From Berberis thunbergii (Eukaryota > Streptophyta > Magnoliopsida > Ranunculales > Berberidaceae): a stretch of DNA of 64,000 nt. The position numbers and the translations under genes are program-made. How positions within the stretch are numbered: position 1 is the first letter of the stretch; the number at the start of each line of letters is the position of its first letter. The stretch lies in contig QNQO01000533.1 of NCBI GenBank assembly GCA_003290165.1, positions 186,001-250,000 of the forward strand, given 5' to 3'. Positions 1 through 10,635 of this stretch are shown one piece after another. The notes under the pieces are model-generated. The model had not been told where the DNA came from and did no database searches. It saw only the letters and a list, made by a program, of their open reading frames with translations.

Positions 1-452
1 TTTTTTTTTTTTTTGCTATCAAATGACTTTTGATTACATCTTATGGATAAGTAAAATTCATACTAAATAAGGGTCGACAAATTAATTAGGTTCATAGTGA
101 TTAAATATGAATTAAGGTTTATTTGGGTGCAAATAAGATGGAACATGTAAACAAATTGTTACCAACATAGTAAAGATATGCTATTAAACAATATCACTTG
201 ACAGAAGTGCTAAACATATCCAAACTCAACTTTAAACCAGATACCACTAGATTAAACAATATATCACTTGAAATAAGTACATACTTTTAGGCAAGTCTCG
301 TACTTATACTCATGTCAAATTGTCGAAGACATACTGGCATACATACATAATTAACACATATTTTAGCAAGTGCTTAATTCATAGTGCGCAAACGTAGCAA
401 GCGCTGCTCCACCCATTATTATTTGACTTTTCAAGCTCCAAGATTTGCAGTT

Positions 453-1283
453 TCAGTGTGACATTTTTATTTGTAATTCTTTCTCATGGTCCATGGCCAC
501 GCACACATGAAGGGTACTGCATATATCAATTGTTTCAAGAAGTTTTGCCAAGTCTGATAGGATCTTTGACACATACTTGTTCGCTAACTCCTTACACTGC
601 TTAAACAATGCAACATGAAGTACTAGTTAAATTTCCGAAAATTTACACAAAGAAGAAGATTTATGGTGAAGTTTATGTTCTCACCTCTTTCTCAATTTCT
701 TCAAAGATGCTGCAAGTATTCAAAAGCACATTGATGATCCCAAGCTGAAGGATAGTTACAATGCAGTAAGTTCAATTGTTCAGGCACATAGAGTTGGAAT
801 GGCAATGAGTTCAATTGAGGTTTTTCATTTATATCGGCCAGGTTATGAGGTTTGCTTCATTCAAACTTTACAGAATAATCAAGTTTAGGTGCAAATGGGC
901 TTAAATCGAGGGTGAATTATTTATTAAATTGCTCTTTAAAGTAAAAACAATGCAACTAGTATTACCTGCACATCGCAATTATTCAAAGTAGCCAGAATTA
1001 CTTTTACTGCATGATCACACAATGAACATATATCCTCATTAGAAGCCAATATGTTGGCATGACCTCCACAGAGATTCACCTTATTGCAAAACTCACGAGG
1101 CTGCACGGTGTTCATCGCTTCAAAGAAAATCTGGCTGTAATGGTCTACAATTTTGTTGCACTACATAGACCATTAAAAAAAGTGTCATGAGATAAAAAAT
1201 AACAATCGAAAGAAAGTGTACTTGAAGTGCTTTAGAAACAAAATGTTTGACAATAGGTGTATGATCCCTTGACATAAATTACC
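453..1283 (-). pseudogene. Saposin-B domain protein fragment (C-terminal exons)
   Basis: Exon 1160-966 encodes CNKIVDHYSQIFFEAMN, then EFCNKVNLCGG and ICSLCDHAVKVILATLNNCD, the end of one saposin-B domain and the start of the next. Exon 744-685 gives LGIINVLLNTCSIFEEIEKE, and exon 596-453 gives CKELANKYVSKILSDL then ICSTLHVC and a natural-looking stop (TGA at 453-455). The six-cysteine spacing of the last domain is complete, and all three exons join in frame with good splice sites. Saposin-like plant proteins are secreted or vacuolar lipid-interacting proteins. Upstream, a candidate exon ending at 1283 (...NADMNWLFLQ) splices in phase onto CNKIV, but its own family is unknown. No signal peptide exon is seen. 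Confidence 0.82.
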
Positions 1284-1797
1284 TGCAGGAATAACCAATT
1301 CATGTCCGCGTTTGGAGTGTTAAAAAAGAAGACTTCTGACCAGCATGCCCATTGTCTAAGGAGCATCACGACTAATATACAAACATCTAATATACCTGTG
1401 TCAACTCTCCAGCATCAGGCAAGTGCATGTTCAGATGGTTACAACAGTCTTTCGTATGCCGAGTTTGAAAAACTGGAAATTGTGACTCTTGGGCCAATCT
1501 GCCAAACATTCAAAGCAAAACATATAAAGTGATCAATAATGAGCAACAAAAAGATGAAAACAAATTTTAATTGAAACCATGCATGAGACGTCATCAAGAT
1601 TTACCCTTCATCTCAGAGTGTTTTGAGAAAACCACAAAACGGTGCCATAACAATACCAACAAAGCAACTACTGAAATGTGAGATATAGTAATTAAAATAA
1701 TGTTGGTACTCCGAGTATGTAACCTGCATTACATACACTGTAACTACATCGCTTTTATGCGAGGGAGGAGGGGAATAGATGAACAAGAATGACTCAC

Positions 1798-3261
1798 CCA
1801 CAAGACCATATTTCTGTAGGAATGCAGTAGTTGTTGCAGCATCCCAATCGTACCTGAAATAGCATTATTAATGATGTTATAATCAGTAGAACATCAGCAG
1901 ACTGTGTAATGAATTGAGTCTAAGTGGCATAATGCATACTGGTGCTTAGTAGGTTCTTGAGGCTTGGGTTCAATCAGCAAAGTCCCTGAAATAACGTTTA
2001 AGATTGTCAGATAGTCAAGGGAAATGTTAACTAGAAGTTTTGTATCAATGTTCCATCCCATGAATGGAGATATACCTTAAGAGTCCATGTGTGGGTGTAT
2101 GTGCTAAGAAAGTCACAACTCAAACAAAAGATTACCATTGAATCCAATCTTTTTCTTATAGGCCACAGTAGCTTGAAGAAAACTTGCCTTCAAAAGAAAA
2201 AAATAAAAATTTTAAACATTTTAGTTAATAAGCATTTACAAGGTCAATTTGGCATATGTCTCACATAGTAAGAATATACAAGGGAGGACTAACACAGATA
2301 AGTAGGACACAATATTTCTAGTACAAAACTAAAAGGATGAGATCAAAAAGCTGTGAAATATGCTAACAACAACCTAGGAAATGCCAAAGGGGCTGTGGTC
2401 GATTGGTTAAGGCGCTGTGGACTTGTTCCACAGATCCTTGCTTCGAGACCCACTGGAGGCATCTTTATTTCGGGGTGGTGTTTGACCCGTAGGTCACATC
2501 TCGGGACTAGGTTACGGATCCTAGCTATAAAACCGGCTTGCCTTTCAAAAAAAAAAAAAAAACAACCTAGGAAATAATTTGAAAAATGTTTTTGATATGA
2601 TTTCCAACCACTAAATTTGATTATAACACAAAGCAATACCCGTCCAACCATTTTTCTAAAACCATCTGTAGCTGCTAAAAAGCAGTAACAGCTACTTGTT
2701 GTTCATCATTTTCTGGGCTTGAAAATGCAGTTTCAACATATAGCCAAGCTTTACAACTAACCACTCAAATGTATTTTCCGAGTTTACATTAATCTTATCC
2801 AAATAAAACCAAAGACTGTAAACTGTATTCAAAATAATTTTTTTTTAACAAAAAAATAAAAAAAAAACAGCAAGAAAGGAAAATGTAGATTATACCAAAT
2901 GGTCCAGCTCTCTTTTCATGTCTGTATTCAAGAGAGTTTGGTAACCTTCCCGACCACCCCAAAATACGTAGTTTTCTCCTCCAAGGTAATGTGTGACCTA
3001 TAGAGATTAAACATAATAAGCACGGTGTATGCTAAAGTTTCAAGTCAGCTACACATGTTATATAAATACCAAGAGTTAGCTCCATAGCTTTCTTGACTTG
3101 AGTTGCAGCATATGCATATACACTTACTTCTGAGCTGCAAAACACATTTCCATAAGAGAAAAAAAAAAATAATAATGATATATATATTAAAAAAACATAA
3201 AAGGATTCACAAAACCGTTACCTAGTAGCAGCTCCATGCATGTAATATTTATCGGCATTAA
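1798..3261 (-). pseudogene. Xylose isomerase gene fragment (six exons)
   Basis: Six exons in order match the central part of plant xylose isomerase (interconverts xylose and xylulose): 3261-3222 (KYYMHGAATS), 3134-3070 (SEVSVYAYAATQVKKAME), 2997-2896 ([19 protein letters not shown]), 2187-2136 (YKKKIGFNG), 1985-1940 (LLIEPKPQEPTKHQ) and 1853-1798 (YDWDAATTTAFLQKYGLVG). The conserved metal-site motif EPKPQEP is intact. Most junctions are good GT-AG pairs that keep frame, but the 3070 donor to 2997 acceptor join is out of frame. Both the N-terminal His/Asp region and the C-terminal metal-binding half are missing. Introns are retained, so this was copied from genomic DNA. A SINE lies in the intron 2188-2895. 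Confidence 0.88.
2368..2575 (+). mobile_element. tRNA-derived SINE with perfect 15-bp target duplication
   Basis: The body (2383-2560) starts with a tRNA-like head holding box A (TGGTCGATTGGTTAAGG, 2396-2412) and box B (GCTTCGAGACC, 2440-2450), then an unrelated body and a run of 15 A. It is flanked by perfect direct repeats AACAACCTAGGAAAT at 2368-2382 and 2561-2575. Its 3' end, GGCTTGCCTTTCAAAA, resembles the 3' end of the LINE at 30412-31704 (AGCTTGCTTTTCAAAA), as expected if that LINE family supplies its reverse transcriptase. It inserted in a xylose isomerase intron of element A. Internal box A/B would drive RNA polymerase III transcription. Confidence 0.93.
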
Positions 3262-3384
3262 CTATGTAAACAACTTGCCAGATAAGATAGATTTGTAACC
3301 AGCAGAGAAAACCAGAGAAAAGTTGATATCTACTATTTAGACAGAATTAAAGTATTCACATGCAAAATTTAAAGGATAATTAGT

Positions 3385-3748
3385 ATAGGTCATCCTGGTG
3401 ATATACCTGCTGGAGCTCTTTGGATTTTTGAATCAATTTATGAAAAGAATGCGTCAGACAGTCCATATCGATGTCTAGACACTGAGGTTAAATGCCAGAG
3501 ATGTTCTTCTAGTCAGGAGGTTAAACTCATACAGATTTGCCAACACACTGGTCCGGAGAAATTTGGGTTTGACCTGCTTCACATGTTCCATGCTCTAAAA
3601 CAACACTTACATGTGGGGGTTTCTTACCAGGAAACAGGAATGCATCTCTGCCTAGAACGCAGATCTGTTAGATGTTTATACAATCTTCTCGAGTGTGGTA
3701 GTGTTTTCGATTATTTTAATCCGATGTGTCAAGTTGCAGTATGGTAAC
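3385..3748 (+). pseudogene. Unidentified coding block, antisense to the rest of element A
   Basis: An open frame of about 120 codons, ending in TAA at 3746-3748, encodes a normal-looking protein: GDIPAGALWIFESIYEK, then a Cys-rich part (CLDTEVKCQRCSSS) and KFGFDLLHMFHALKQHLHVG, ending NPMCQVAVW. Composition is not low-complexity and the opposite strand is not open, so I believe it is real coding DNA. There is no start codon in the open block and I do not recognise the family. It is the only captured block in A that reads rightward; it lies upstream of the xylose isomerase exons in the minus-sense direction. Confidence 0.5.
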
Positions 3749-4179
3749 ATCTCAAGATCACTAATAAGGTGTTTTTGTCATTAGGATGTCAAATACACGT
3801 ACCATGTCCTTGTAGGATGATAAGAGATTGCTTCGGTAAAGCTCCTGAAATGAAGCAATTAAACAATGTAAGACAGCCAAAAATATGAAGAAACAAATTT
3901 ATAAAGCAATTTCCATACACAAGCTCACATGCATTTTATTCCAGATTTGGGATGTTTGATGACTGCAACAGTCTGAGCTGTGATGAGACTAAAAAGCTTG
4001 AAATGAAGCATCCATGTTTTTCCAGAATGACAAGTATAGATTTCAAGTGATATAGACAGATAATTGAGTTAAATTATTACAAGAACCGACACAAAATACC
4101 TAAAAGCATGAAGCATCACCATAAATATTATGAAAATCCAAGGAAAATGACCAAAGACAACAAACAACATGTTATAACT

Positions 4180-4630
4180 GCCTAATTTGAATAATAACAA
4201 ACCTGAAACACAAAAAATGGCTCCATGCAGTGCTCTCAGCCATAGAACACGCAGCACACGCGCGTTTCTGCGACCCGAGTGTACCCCGGATTGCCCAAAA
4301 CAAATGCTCCAACCAACGCTGCGACAGACAGCAAGCGTCCCAGCAGCAGCAAAACCAGCATCAGCAGCAACTCAGCGTAGCAGCAGCAGCAGCAGCAGCA
4401 ACTCGCAACAGCATCAGCAACGCAGCAGCAACATCAGCAACAGCAACGCAGCGCAGAACAGCATCAGCAACGCAGCGCAGCAGCAACTCGCAACAGCAAC
4501 AGCAACGCAGCAGCAACATCAGCAACGCAGCAGCCTCTGCGCCTGCGCCTGCGCCTTGCACCTTCCAGCCATCGCTGCCCTGTTTCTGAACAGAAACAGA
4601 GCAAAACAACTCTGTCCCAAGCCAAGACAG
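4180..4630 (-). repeat. GC-rich CTG/CAG trinucleotide-type island in element A
   Basis: Imperfect runs of CAGCAGCAA and CAACGCAGC units on the plus strand (CTG/GCTGCGTTG on the element's sense strand), sharply different from the AT-rich surroundings. It can be translated into Gln/Ser/Ala-rich frames on both strands, which is an artefact of the repeat. A comparable island occurs in the sense strand of element D (58838-59160), also between captured exons. Confidence 0.75.
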
Positions 4631-4889
4631 CACCTTGCCAGGACTCTTTGCCATTATGCTCCACTTGCAAAACACAATTCGACCTACAGAATTCAATATT
4701 TTCTCAAATTATAAAAAATATACAACATTTTCCTAATAATTGTATTAATATAAGCAACTCCGAATTGCTTTTTTCTTGGGTTTTGACAATCCTAAATTGG
4801 AGAGGAAGGGTTGGAACTGCAACAATTGTGAGAGGTCAGGTAAGAATACCTCTATTCAATCCAGCTGTTAAAAAGATTATCACTGCCTT

Positions 4890-5016
4890 GGAATCTCAAT
4901 ATATTTTAAATCTATAGGATCACAGATTCACAGTTAAACTACAACTTGTCAAGCTTGGAATCTCAATATATTTTCAATCTATAGGATCACAGTTAAACTA
5001 CAATTTGTCAAGCTTA
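4890..5016. repeat. Tandem duplication of about 65 bp
   Basis: The unit beginning TTGGAATCTCAATATATTTT and ending TTGTCAAGCTT occurs twice head to tail with few differences; the first copy has an extra ATTCACAG. It lies in noncoding DNA of element A. Confidence 0.8.
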
Positions 5017-5428
5017 CCATGTACCAACTTTCAAACAATTATAAATAAAATATGCATAGAAAATGCATCCGTATGCAAAATGGATTAGTTTATGATGCAC
5101 CCAACAGATATAAGGTGCATAAGAATATCATACCAAATTGTCACTAGAGCAAAATGGCCTTCCCTTATCATAAATTCAGAAAACTTTAAAAAATAAACTG
5201 TAAAGGAAACCTAAAGGAACCTGAAACTCAATTTTACAAGCTTAAAGTCTAGGCTTGTTCCCTTCAAGTTTGGTTTCTGACTTGGTTAGAACAATATATA
5301 GAACTTGGCAAAAAAATATCAGATTAGCCAAGACTAACATCAAGTTGCATATAGCAACTCATTTAGTACTTTTAATATGAGAAACAAAGTGACTGTGTTT
5401 TACATTTTTTTTATATATTGATACTTAC

Positions 5429-6192
5429 TATATTTGTCTCTACGGAATCTGTATCTACTTTTAGCCCTTTGATTTTGTTCACTCCATCTGTAAAAGAAAA
5501 GGAAAAAAATACATTTTTCAGTTGCAAAACATAAGTGATGCTGAAATTGGAGGATATGTAAAGGAAATTTACATTCCATAGCAAAAGCGATACCTGAAAA
5601 TGGAACTTATGATAAGAACTGGCACTATGTAACTGATGAAACAGAAAATACCTGCTTCCTGATGATGTTAAGGCAGAATGGGTGGGCGATGGGACTTTGA
5701 TCTGGAGGAGTCGAGCAGGCTCCTTATCAGACAAGGGTCCTTGAGAACTTGACTTGGTTCTACTAGTTTCTTCACTACTAATATCTGGGTTTAAGAAGAA
5801 GTCAATGGTCTTGCGGAGTGTCGGATTAGGCAGAAGATCATCTGTGAGTACATTTGTCGCTCCACAAGTGCACATTAGATCTTTTGAGACAATGTAGTTC
5901 CTGATACCTGGTTACAATTTTAAAAATGAAAGTGAGTTCAGCATCCTCTTTCAAACAAATTTAGAATCCAAAATATATAATATGAAACGACAATTGCACA
6001 AAGGACGGGAAAAGTAAATTAACACCAAAGAAAATATGAGAGGGCCTATAATAGGAATAATCCACGTGAAAAATAGTGACAAAAGAATAATGTAGAGAAG
6101 TAGCTTCTAAACTAACAACTTACCGGGTACTTTGCATCTTCGACAAATGTAGTCTGGTGGAGGTTTCTTTGGCTCCAAAATGGTGCACCAAT
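5429..6192 (-). pseudogene. PQT3-like E3 ubiquitin ligase fragment (zinc knuckle joined to RING end)
   Basis: The exon at 6192-6124 encodes EPKKPPPDYICRRCKVPG, the start of the CCHC zinc knuckle of plant RBBP6/PQT3-like DWNN-domain ubiquitin ligases. It ends in a GTAAGT donor. The next exon, 5907-5652, starts IRNYIVSKDLMCTCGATNV and continues through DDLLPNPTLRKTI, the end of the RING/U-box of the same family. The two exons join in frame (G plus GT), but the second half of the knuckle and most of the RING are missing between them. A third in-frame candidate exon, 5487-5429, encodes a basic WSEQNQRAKSRYRFRRDKY segment I cannot place. Ligase activity is not expected because RING zinc ligands are lost. 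Confidence 0.7.
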
Positions 6193-6199
6193 CTTAAAA

Positions 6200-7700
6200 A
6201 CCAAAATTAAATCTCATATTAGAATTCAACAGATGACAAGCTGAAAGGCGTAAAAATGAAATACAAACAAGTACACTTCGGTAAAAAATGCAGTGGACAA
6301 CATTTTATTGATTGTCTGAATAACACCACTCTGCCACAATATCAAAGAGAAAATAAAGTTAATCAAATGCATGAGCACAAGCAAGTCAATGAACACAAGT
6401 GTTGCATAAAACTGGAGAAAACTTCTACTCGTGTAATGTGTTACGCATCGTGTCCTTTTGTTGGATTTTCAATTCTTTGTCATTGTATGGTAGCCTAGAT
6501 CAACCTATCTTGTTTCCTATTTTTCGTTTCTTGATGAGTTAATTTTATTGATTAGAATAAAAGCACCCTAGGCTTCATTTTTTATAATGTTTGGTATAAA
6601 AAGCACCCCGATTTTATTGATTAAAATAAAAGCACCCCAATTTTAATGTTTGGTATCATTTGCAAAATTTGGTTATTGTATTTATTTAGCAAACCTCTCA
6701 CTTTAGCACCCCAATGCACTATTTCAACTTTCAATGTCACCACCGCTAACTAACATATATTTACAACTACCACTTCAACTCTACGACTACACCACCGCTA
6801 GCGCCATGCATAAACCATCACCACCGCTAGCGCCATGCCACAACCAACAACACCACAACCACCATAGCATAACCAACATTGACACCTTCACAACCACCCC
6901 ACCACTGCTACAACCACCGTATCATAATCATCACAATCACCAACACCATGTACATAACCAAATATTAGTCGAAAGTTGCATTGGTTTTGTTAATTACTAT
7001 CGATCAACCATAAAGAAATGCATCATAAACTATTGCAATTGTGTTAATTTGCAAAATACATTATTATACAACGCACCAAACAAAGCCCTACTACATATTT
7101 ATACTGCAAATTTTTCTTTTACTGATCGACAATCACCAAAAGTGTATGCATTTATACCCATCAAATTCAAGTGTCTAATTTAATGTTTTTATGTTGGTTC
7201 TGCTCCATAGCCGCAAAGACCAACAACTTGCATATCATCATTACTCATCAGAAAAATTGTAAACTCTGCACAAAAGCGATATAGAGATGAATCCCAACTG
7301 ATTAATCAAAGAACTTCCACAAATCAAGCAAGGGTTCACAAAAGGGAAATCATTGTTTTTAATCCGAAAAATAAAGGAGAGGCGGGCAATACATGTGAGA
7401 AACTCCCACTGTGAAGAAGAATAAATAGTGCATAATGATTGGACTTACGTATTCATATGAAAAAGGCATGATGATTAAACAACCCCAATTAGTCCCAAAC
7501 ACCATAAGATGGCCTTAATCTCCCGATATATTTGAGATATATCTTTGTAAGAGTCAAAATGAGCAAAAAAATGTATGCTTAAAGCAAGAAGCAAAGCAAC
7601 GACAATTGCTTCACTTTGGCCAAAACGAAAAACAAAAAAAACCAAAACCAAAACAAAAAATGCCTTGAATACCTTGGTAAGATTGTAAGAATTAGTACAC
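6200..7700. other. No gene recognised; low-complexity AT-rich DNA inside element A
   Basis: Contains a CCA/ACC-rich stretch (about 6730-6960) that translates as a His/Pro/Thr-rich peptide of low complexity, and A-rich runs near 7600-7660. Neither resembles a known family, and I do not call a gene here. Confidence 0.4.
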
Positions 7701-7719
7701 CCCTGGCATGCCATTCCTT

Positions 7720-8025
7720 CCTAATAGTACCCAAAGCATCATAGAGGACAGCCTCTCCCACACCATGCCCTTTAGAAGACAAAACCTATTACTCCACTTT
7801 AGCCAATGATGGAAAGCAATCGAGCAAAGGGATACCAAACCCACTAACCAGCTTCGACCAAACCTTAGTAACAACACAACATTCAAAGGATAGATGTCAA
7901 ATTGATTACACATGGGAAAAGCGCAAAACACAGCGACTGGGGATAAAAAAACCCTCTCTTGGAAAGGTTGTCAATTGTACGAATTTTACCATGTGTAATA
8001 CACCAAAGCAAGAAATAGAATTTTT
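7720..8025 (-). mobile_element. Degenerate LINE remnant (zinc-binding region downstream of reverse transcriptase)
   Basis: On the minus strand, two overlapping frames together give the plant non-LTR retrotransposon zinc-binding (zf-RVT) signature: a hydrophobic stretch followed by THGKIRTIDNLSKRGF, then a Cys-containing segment and ECCVVTKVWSKLV. Several stops and frame changes interrupt it. It lies in an intron-like stretch of element A between the beta-amylase and PQT3 fragments. No poly(A) tail or target duplication was found. Confidence 0.5.
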
Positions 8026-8259
8026 TTTTTCAAAATATGTAACCTGTGAATATGATTCTGGAGCCCCTATAGAGAAATCCTAATTCTCAAGACAATAATT
8101 CTCCCTAGCCAAAAATTTAACAACCAAAAAAAAAATCTCAAAGTTATGGCCCTTACTTGTAATAACTAATAAAAGAGAGGAGGTACGCCTTCTTTTTAGA
8201 CATAGATTTCAGTACACTTCATTGAAGAATAACCCTAAGAAATTAAAAAAGCTACTTAC

Positions 8260-8331
8260 AGGAAGCATCACATAGACAGGAAGAAAAGGGGTCCCAGTGA
8301 AATCATTTGCATTTTCCCTAGGCTGAATATC
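8260..8331 (-). pseudogene. Beta-amylase exon fragment
   Basis: A 24-codon open exon bounded by an acceptor (CAG before GATATT) and a good donor (GTAAGT). It encodes a peptide ending FTGTPFLPVYVMLP, the conserved start of the glycosyl hydrolase family 14 domain seen in plastid and nuclear beta-amylases (BAM1, BAM8 type). The rest of the enzyme, including both catalytic glutamates, is absent, so no amylase activity can be encoded. It is the first recognisable captured exon downstream of the element A terminus in the sense direction. Confidence 0.6.
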
Positions 8332-8339
8332 CTGCATGA

Positions 8340-9004
8340 GTTGTACCGATATACATTGGAAAATCAAATACCATAAAGGACTTTAGTTTGTAAAGCAACA
8401 GTTAACCAAATAAACACTCTGTAATCAGGAAAGGTATACCTCATTCTTATCGGAAAATCAAAGTTTGAATCTTGCACACTTGAGCTATTTGAATATGAAA
8501 TAATCCGAGTTTCAATGGAAATTGATCTATTTGAATGAAAATTATTCTACATTTGAATTCAAAGAGATAAACTAATACTATTAGATCGAAGTAGCCATAG
8601 CAAAGAAAAAGAAATAGTATAAGATTGAAGGAATACCTGGCGAGAAGAGAGAAACTCAATTTTAACAAACAAATGGTGAGCGAAATATCAAAACAACAAC
8701 TGGATTTGTTATGAACACGAACAAATCAACACCTTATTCTACTAGATTTGCAATAATCAAGTTCAAATCAGTGAAAATTACTGTAAAATGATAAATCAGA
8801 ACAGAAACAGAACCAAAAATGATGAATCAATTAGAAGCTCGAATTCTCCCTCTCTCTTTCCTTCTCCTTCTCTTTCTCCTTCTCTCTTTCCCTCTCCTTG
8901 AAATTTTAGGGTTAGATGCAAAGGGTTGAAAAGGGGGAGATGCAGTGAGAACGCGCGGGAAGAAAAAATTTTTCGCAAAATTTCACCCGCCTGAAATCGA
9001 CCTA
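8340..9004 (-). other. CT/GA-rich leader-like segment between terminus and first captured exon of element A
   Basis: No coding family is recognised. On the plus strand 8840-8900 is a run of CTCT/CTTCT motifs, which on the minus (sense) strand reads as a GA-rich tract. Comparable CT- or GA-biased leaders sit just inside the termini of C (about 39000-39280) and D (about 54110-54340). It could be a promoter or 5' untranslated region, but I see no proof of a promoter. Confidence 0.3.
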
Positions 9005-9249
9005 ATTCTCCACACCTTCACGTGCAACGCACGTGCACGTTTGCAACGGTTTTAAGCCGTGGGTCACTATAGTCACGGTTTTTAGCCGTGGCAAATACAC
9101 CAACGGTTTAGAACCGTGGCCAAGCCTTTTTTTAGCCACGGTTTTAAGCCGTTGGGCACTATAGCCACGGTTTTTAGCCGTGGCAAACACACCAACGGCT
9201 TAGAACCGTGGCCACCTCTGTGTAGCTAATCAGGTGTTTTGGTGTAGTG
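9005..9249 (-). repeat. CACTA terminal and subterminal repeats of element A
   Basis: Alternating direct and inverted copies of an about 14-base unit (ACGGTTTTAAGCCGT, ACGGTTTAGAACCGT and variants, usually extended to GCCACGG...CCGTGGC) fill 9040-9215 and can each fold into a hairpin. The segment ends in TTTTGGTGTAGTG at 9237-9249. The following bases TAG would be one target-site copy, but the other copy is outside the window. The same repeat family bounds element D, so A and D belong to one CACTA subfamily. Such repeats bind the element's TNPA-like protein in the En/Spm system. Confidence 0.85.
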
Positions 9250-10332
9250 TAGGACCATACTCTTCATGGTGATACAATTATTATGCCACTTTGTTTGTGA
9301 AAATGTGTAAAATTACTTTGTGAATTGTTATAGTTCAAAAATGTTACTGTTTTGGGGGTTGTTAAAAAAAATCCCAATTTGTTGTAGTATCTTGTCCTTA
9401 TACTATCTTTTTTTGGCATTTCTATGATATGTTTTCTATTGGTTTATTCAATATATTTAGACATACACTATATTAGGTTTCAGAGAATCAAATTCTCAAG
9501 AAAACGGGGAAAGGTTGAGGGACACAATGGAAGGGTTAAGGAGAAGACAGAAAAGGGAGAAAAAGGGAGAGGTCACCAAATTCTTATTCCTGCAGACATC
9601 AGATTCTTTGCCCCATCCCCAAATGACTTAATCCCATATGCAGTGGAAATCTGAGAGTTCAATACCCATAGAATTACAAATGCACTGCGTACACCCTACT
9701 TTCTTGAGATTTAAGATTTCTGCAACCAAACCTACTTGTTATGAGCTTTCTTGACACAGATATATGGTAGATGTTAGGTGCATCAGTTTCTTCCCTTGCC
9801 AAGGGTTATGATTGAGTTTTCAGTTTGACCTTTTTAGAAGTTCTAGTGCTGCAACTTTGTTTAATATCAATTTAAGAACCAGTTATATAATCCAAAACAT
9901 TGAGAACTCAGGCACCAATTTTATTTCCTGAAAGCTGACTATTCAAATGTTTGTTGTATGTTTCTACCTAAATTTTAAAATTTATATTAGGTTGTGTTTG
10001 GTTATGTTGGCTAGTTTCATGGTAAAATTTTCAAAGGTCTCTTGAATGTGGATTCAATTCTTTGTGCAAGTCTTTATCAATTGAAAAATGATTCATGAGC
10101 ATACCTTGTTTCTCATACACATGAGAAATTCATTTCTATTAGAGGAGTGGGAAATGGTTTCATGTCTGGGAAGCCTCTTGTTTCTAACATCTATATGTTG
10201 CTTGATCTAGGTGGTCAGTGGTCTGTACAATTTTTTGGTAGAAACCAAAACTCAGCTGCGCATGATATGGCATATGCTTGTAATAAGGCTATTTTGAGCT
10301 CTGCTTTTTCATGCATACATACATATATATAT
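9250..10332 (+). other. Spacer between elements A and B with a possible LINE RNase H remnant
   Basis: The plus-strand stretch 10150-10310 encodes WSVQFFGRNQNSAAHDMAYA, resembling the C-terminal motif of the RNase H domain in plant LINEs (charged residue, then N-x-x-A-H/D-x-L/M-A). Frames upstream are broken. The rest of the interval, including an open frame at about 9424-9654 rich in Lys/Gly/Glu, is not recognised. The interval ends in a short AT repeat into which element B inserted. Confidence 0.3.
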
Positions 10333-10635
10333 CACTACAAGAAAACTGTATTTTAGCGACGGTCACCAAAGGTATACAGCGACGGTTATGACTGTCACCA
10401 AATAAAACAGCGACGGTTACAAAATCGCCGCTAATAAAGGCGTCACTAGGTCATTCAGCGACGGTTTTAAGCAACCGCTGGCATAACCGTCGCTAAATAC
10501 TATATAGTGATCTTTATAACCATCGCTAAATACAATTTAGCTACGGTTATAAACCATCGACAAAATTCGATGAACAATCCAACTTTTTGCCTTTTAGCGA
10601 CGATTTGCAACCGCCGCTAAATTCCCTTTGATAAT
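10333..10635 (+). repeat. Left terminal and subterminal repeats of element B
   Basis: The CACTACAAGAAAA end is followed by repeated TAGCGACGGTT and AACCGTCGCTAAA units in both orientations (10360-10625). The matching right set lies at 15683-15833. The core differs from that of A and D (ACGG...CCGT with flanking GCCA/TGGC) and from C (GGCGCTT...AAGCGCC), so B is a separate subfamily. Confidence 0.88.

Larger units (their letters stand above)
1..9249 (-). mobile_element. Element A: right part of a gene-fragment-carrying CACTA element (left end outside window)
   Basis: The right end is the 13-base terminus TTTTGGTGTAGTG, the inverse of CACTACACCAAAA found at both ends of element D. Just inside it lie several short inverted repeats built on ACGGTTTTAAGCCGT, the subterminal structure expected of plant CACTA (En/Spm) elements. 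No matching left terminus occurs before position 9249, so the element continues past the window start. Going leftward (sense strand is minus) it holds exons resembling beta-amylase, a PQT3-type ubiquitin ligase, xylose isomerase and a saposin-B protein, with a SINE, a LINE remnant and one antisense coding block. No transposase is seen here. That all of 1-9249 is one element is an inference from common polarity and absence of another boundary. Confidence 0.7.

Noticed and set aside
2383..2460. A tRNA gene on the plus strand
   Set aside because: Box A and B are present, but there is no full cloverleaf, and a body, poly(A) tail and target duplication follow; it is a SINE head.
1798..3261. A functional xylose isomerase gene
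   Set aside because: Both ends of the protein are missing and one exon junction shifts the frame.
4187..4714. A glutamine/serine-rich protein gene
   Set aside because: The open frames on both strands are produced by the trinucleotide repeat itself; there is no conserved domain.
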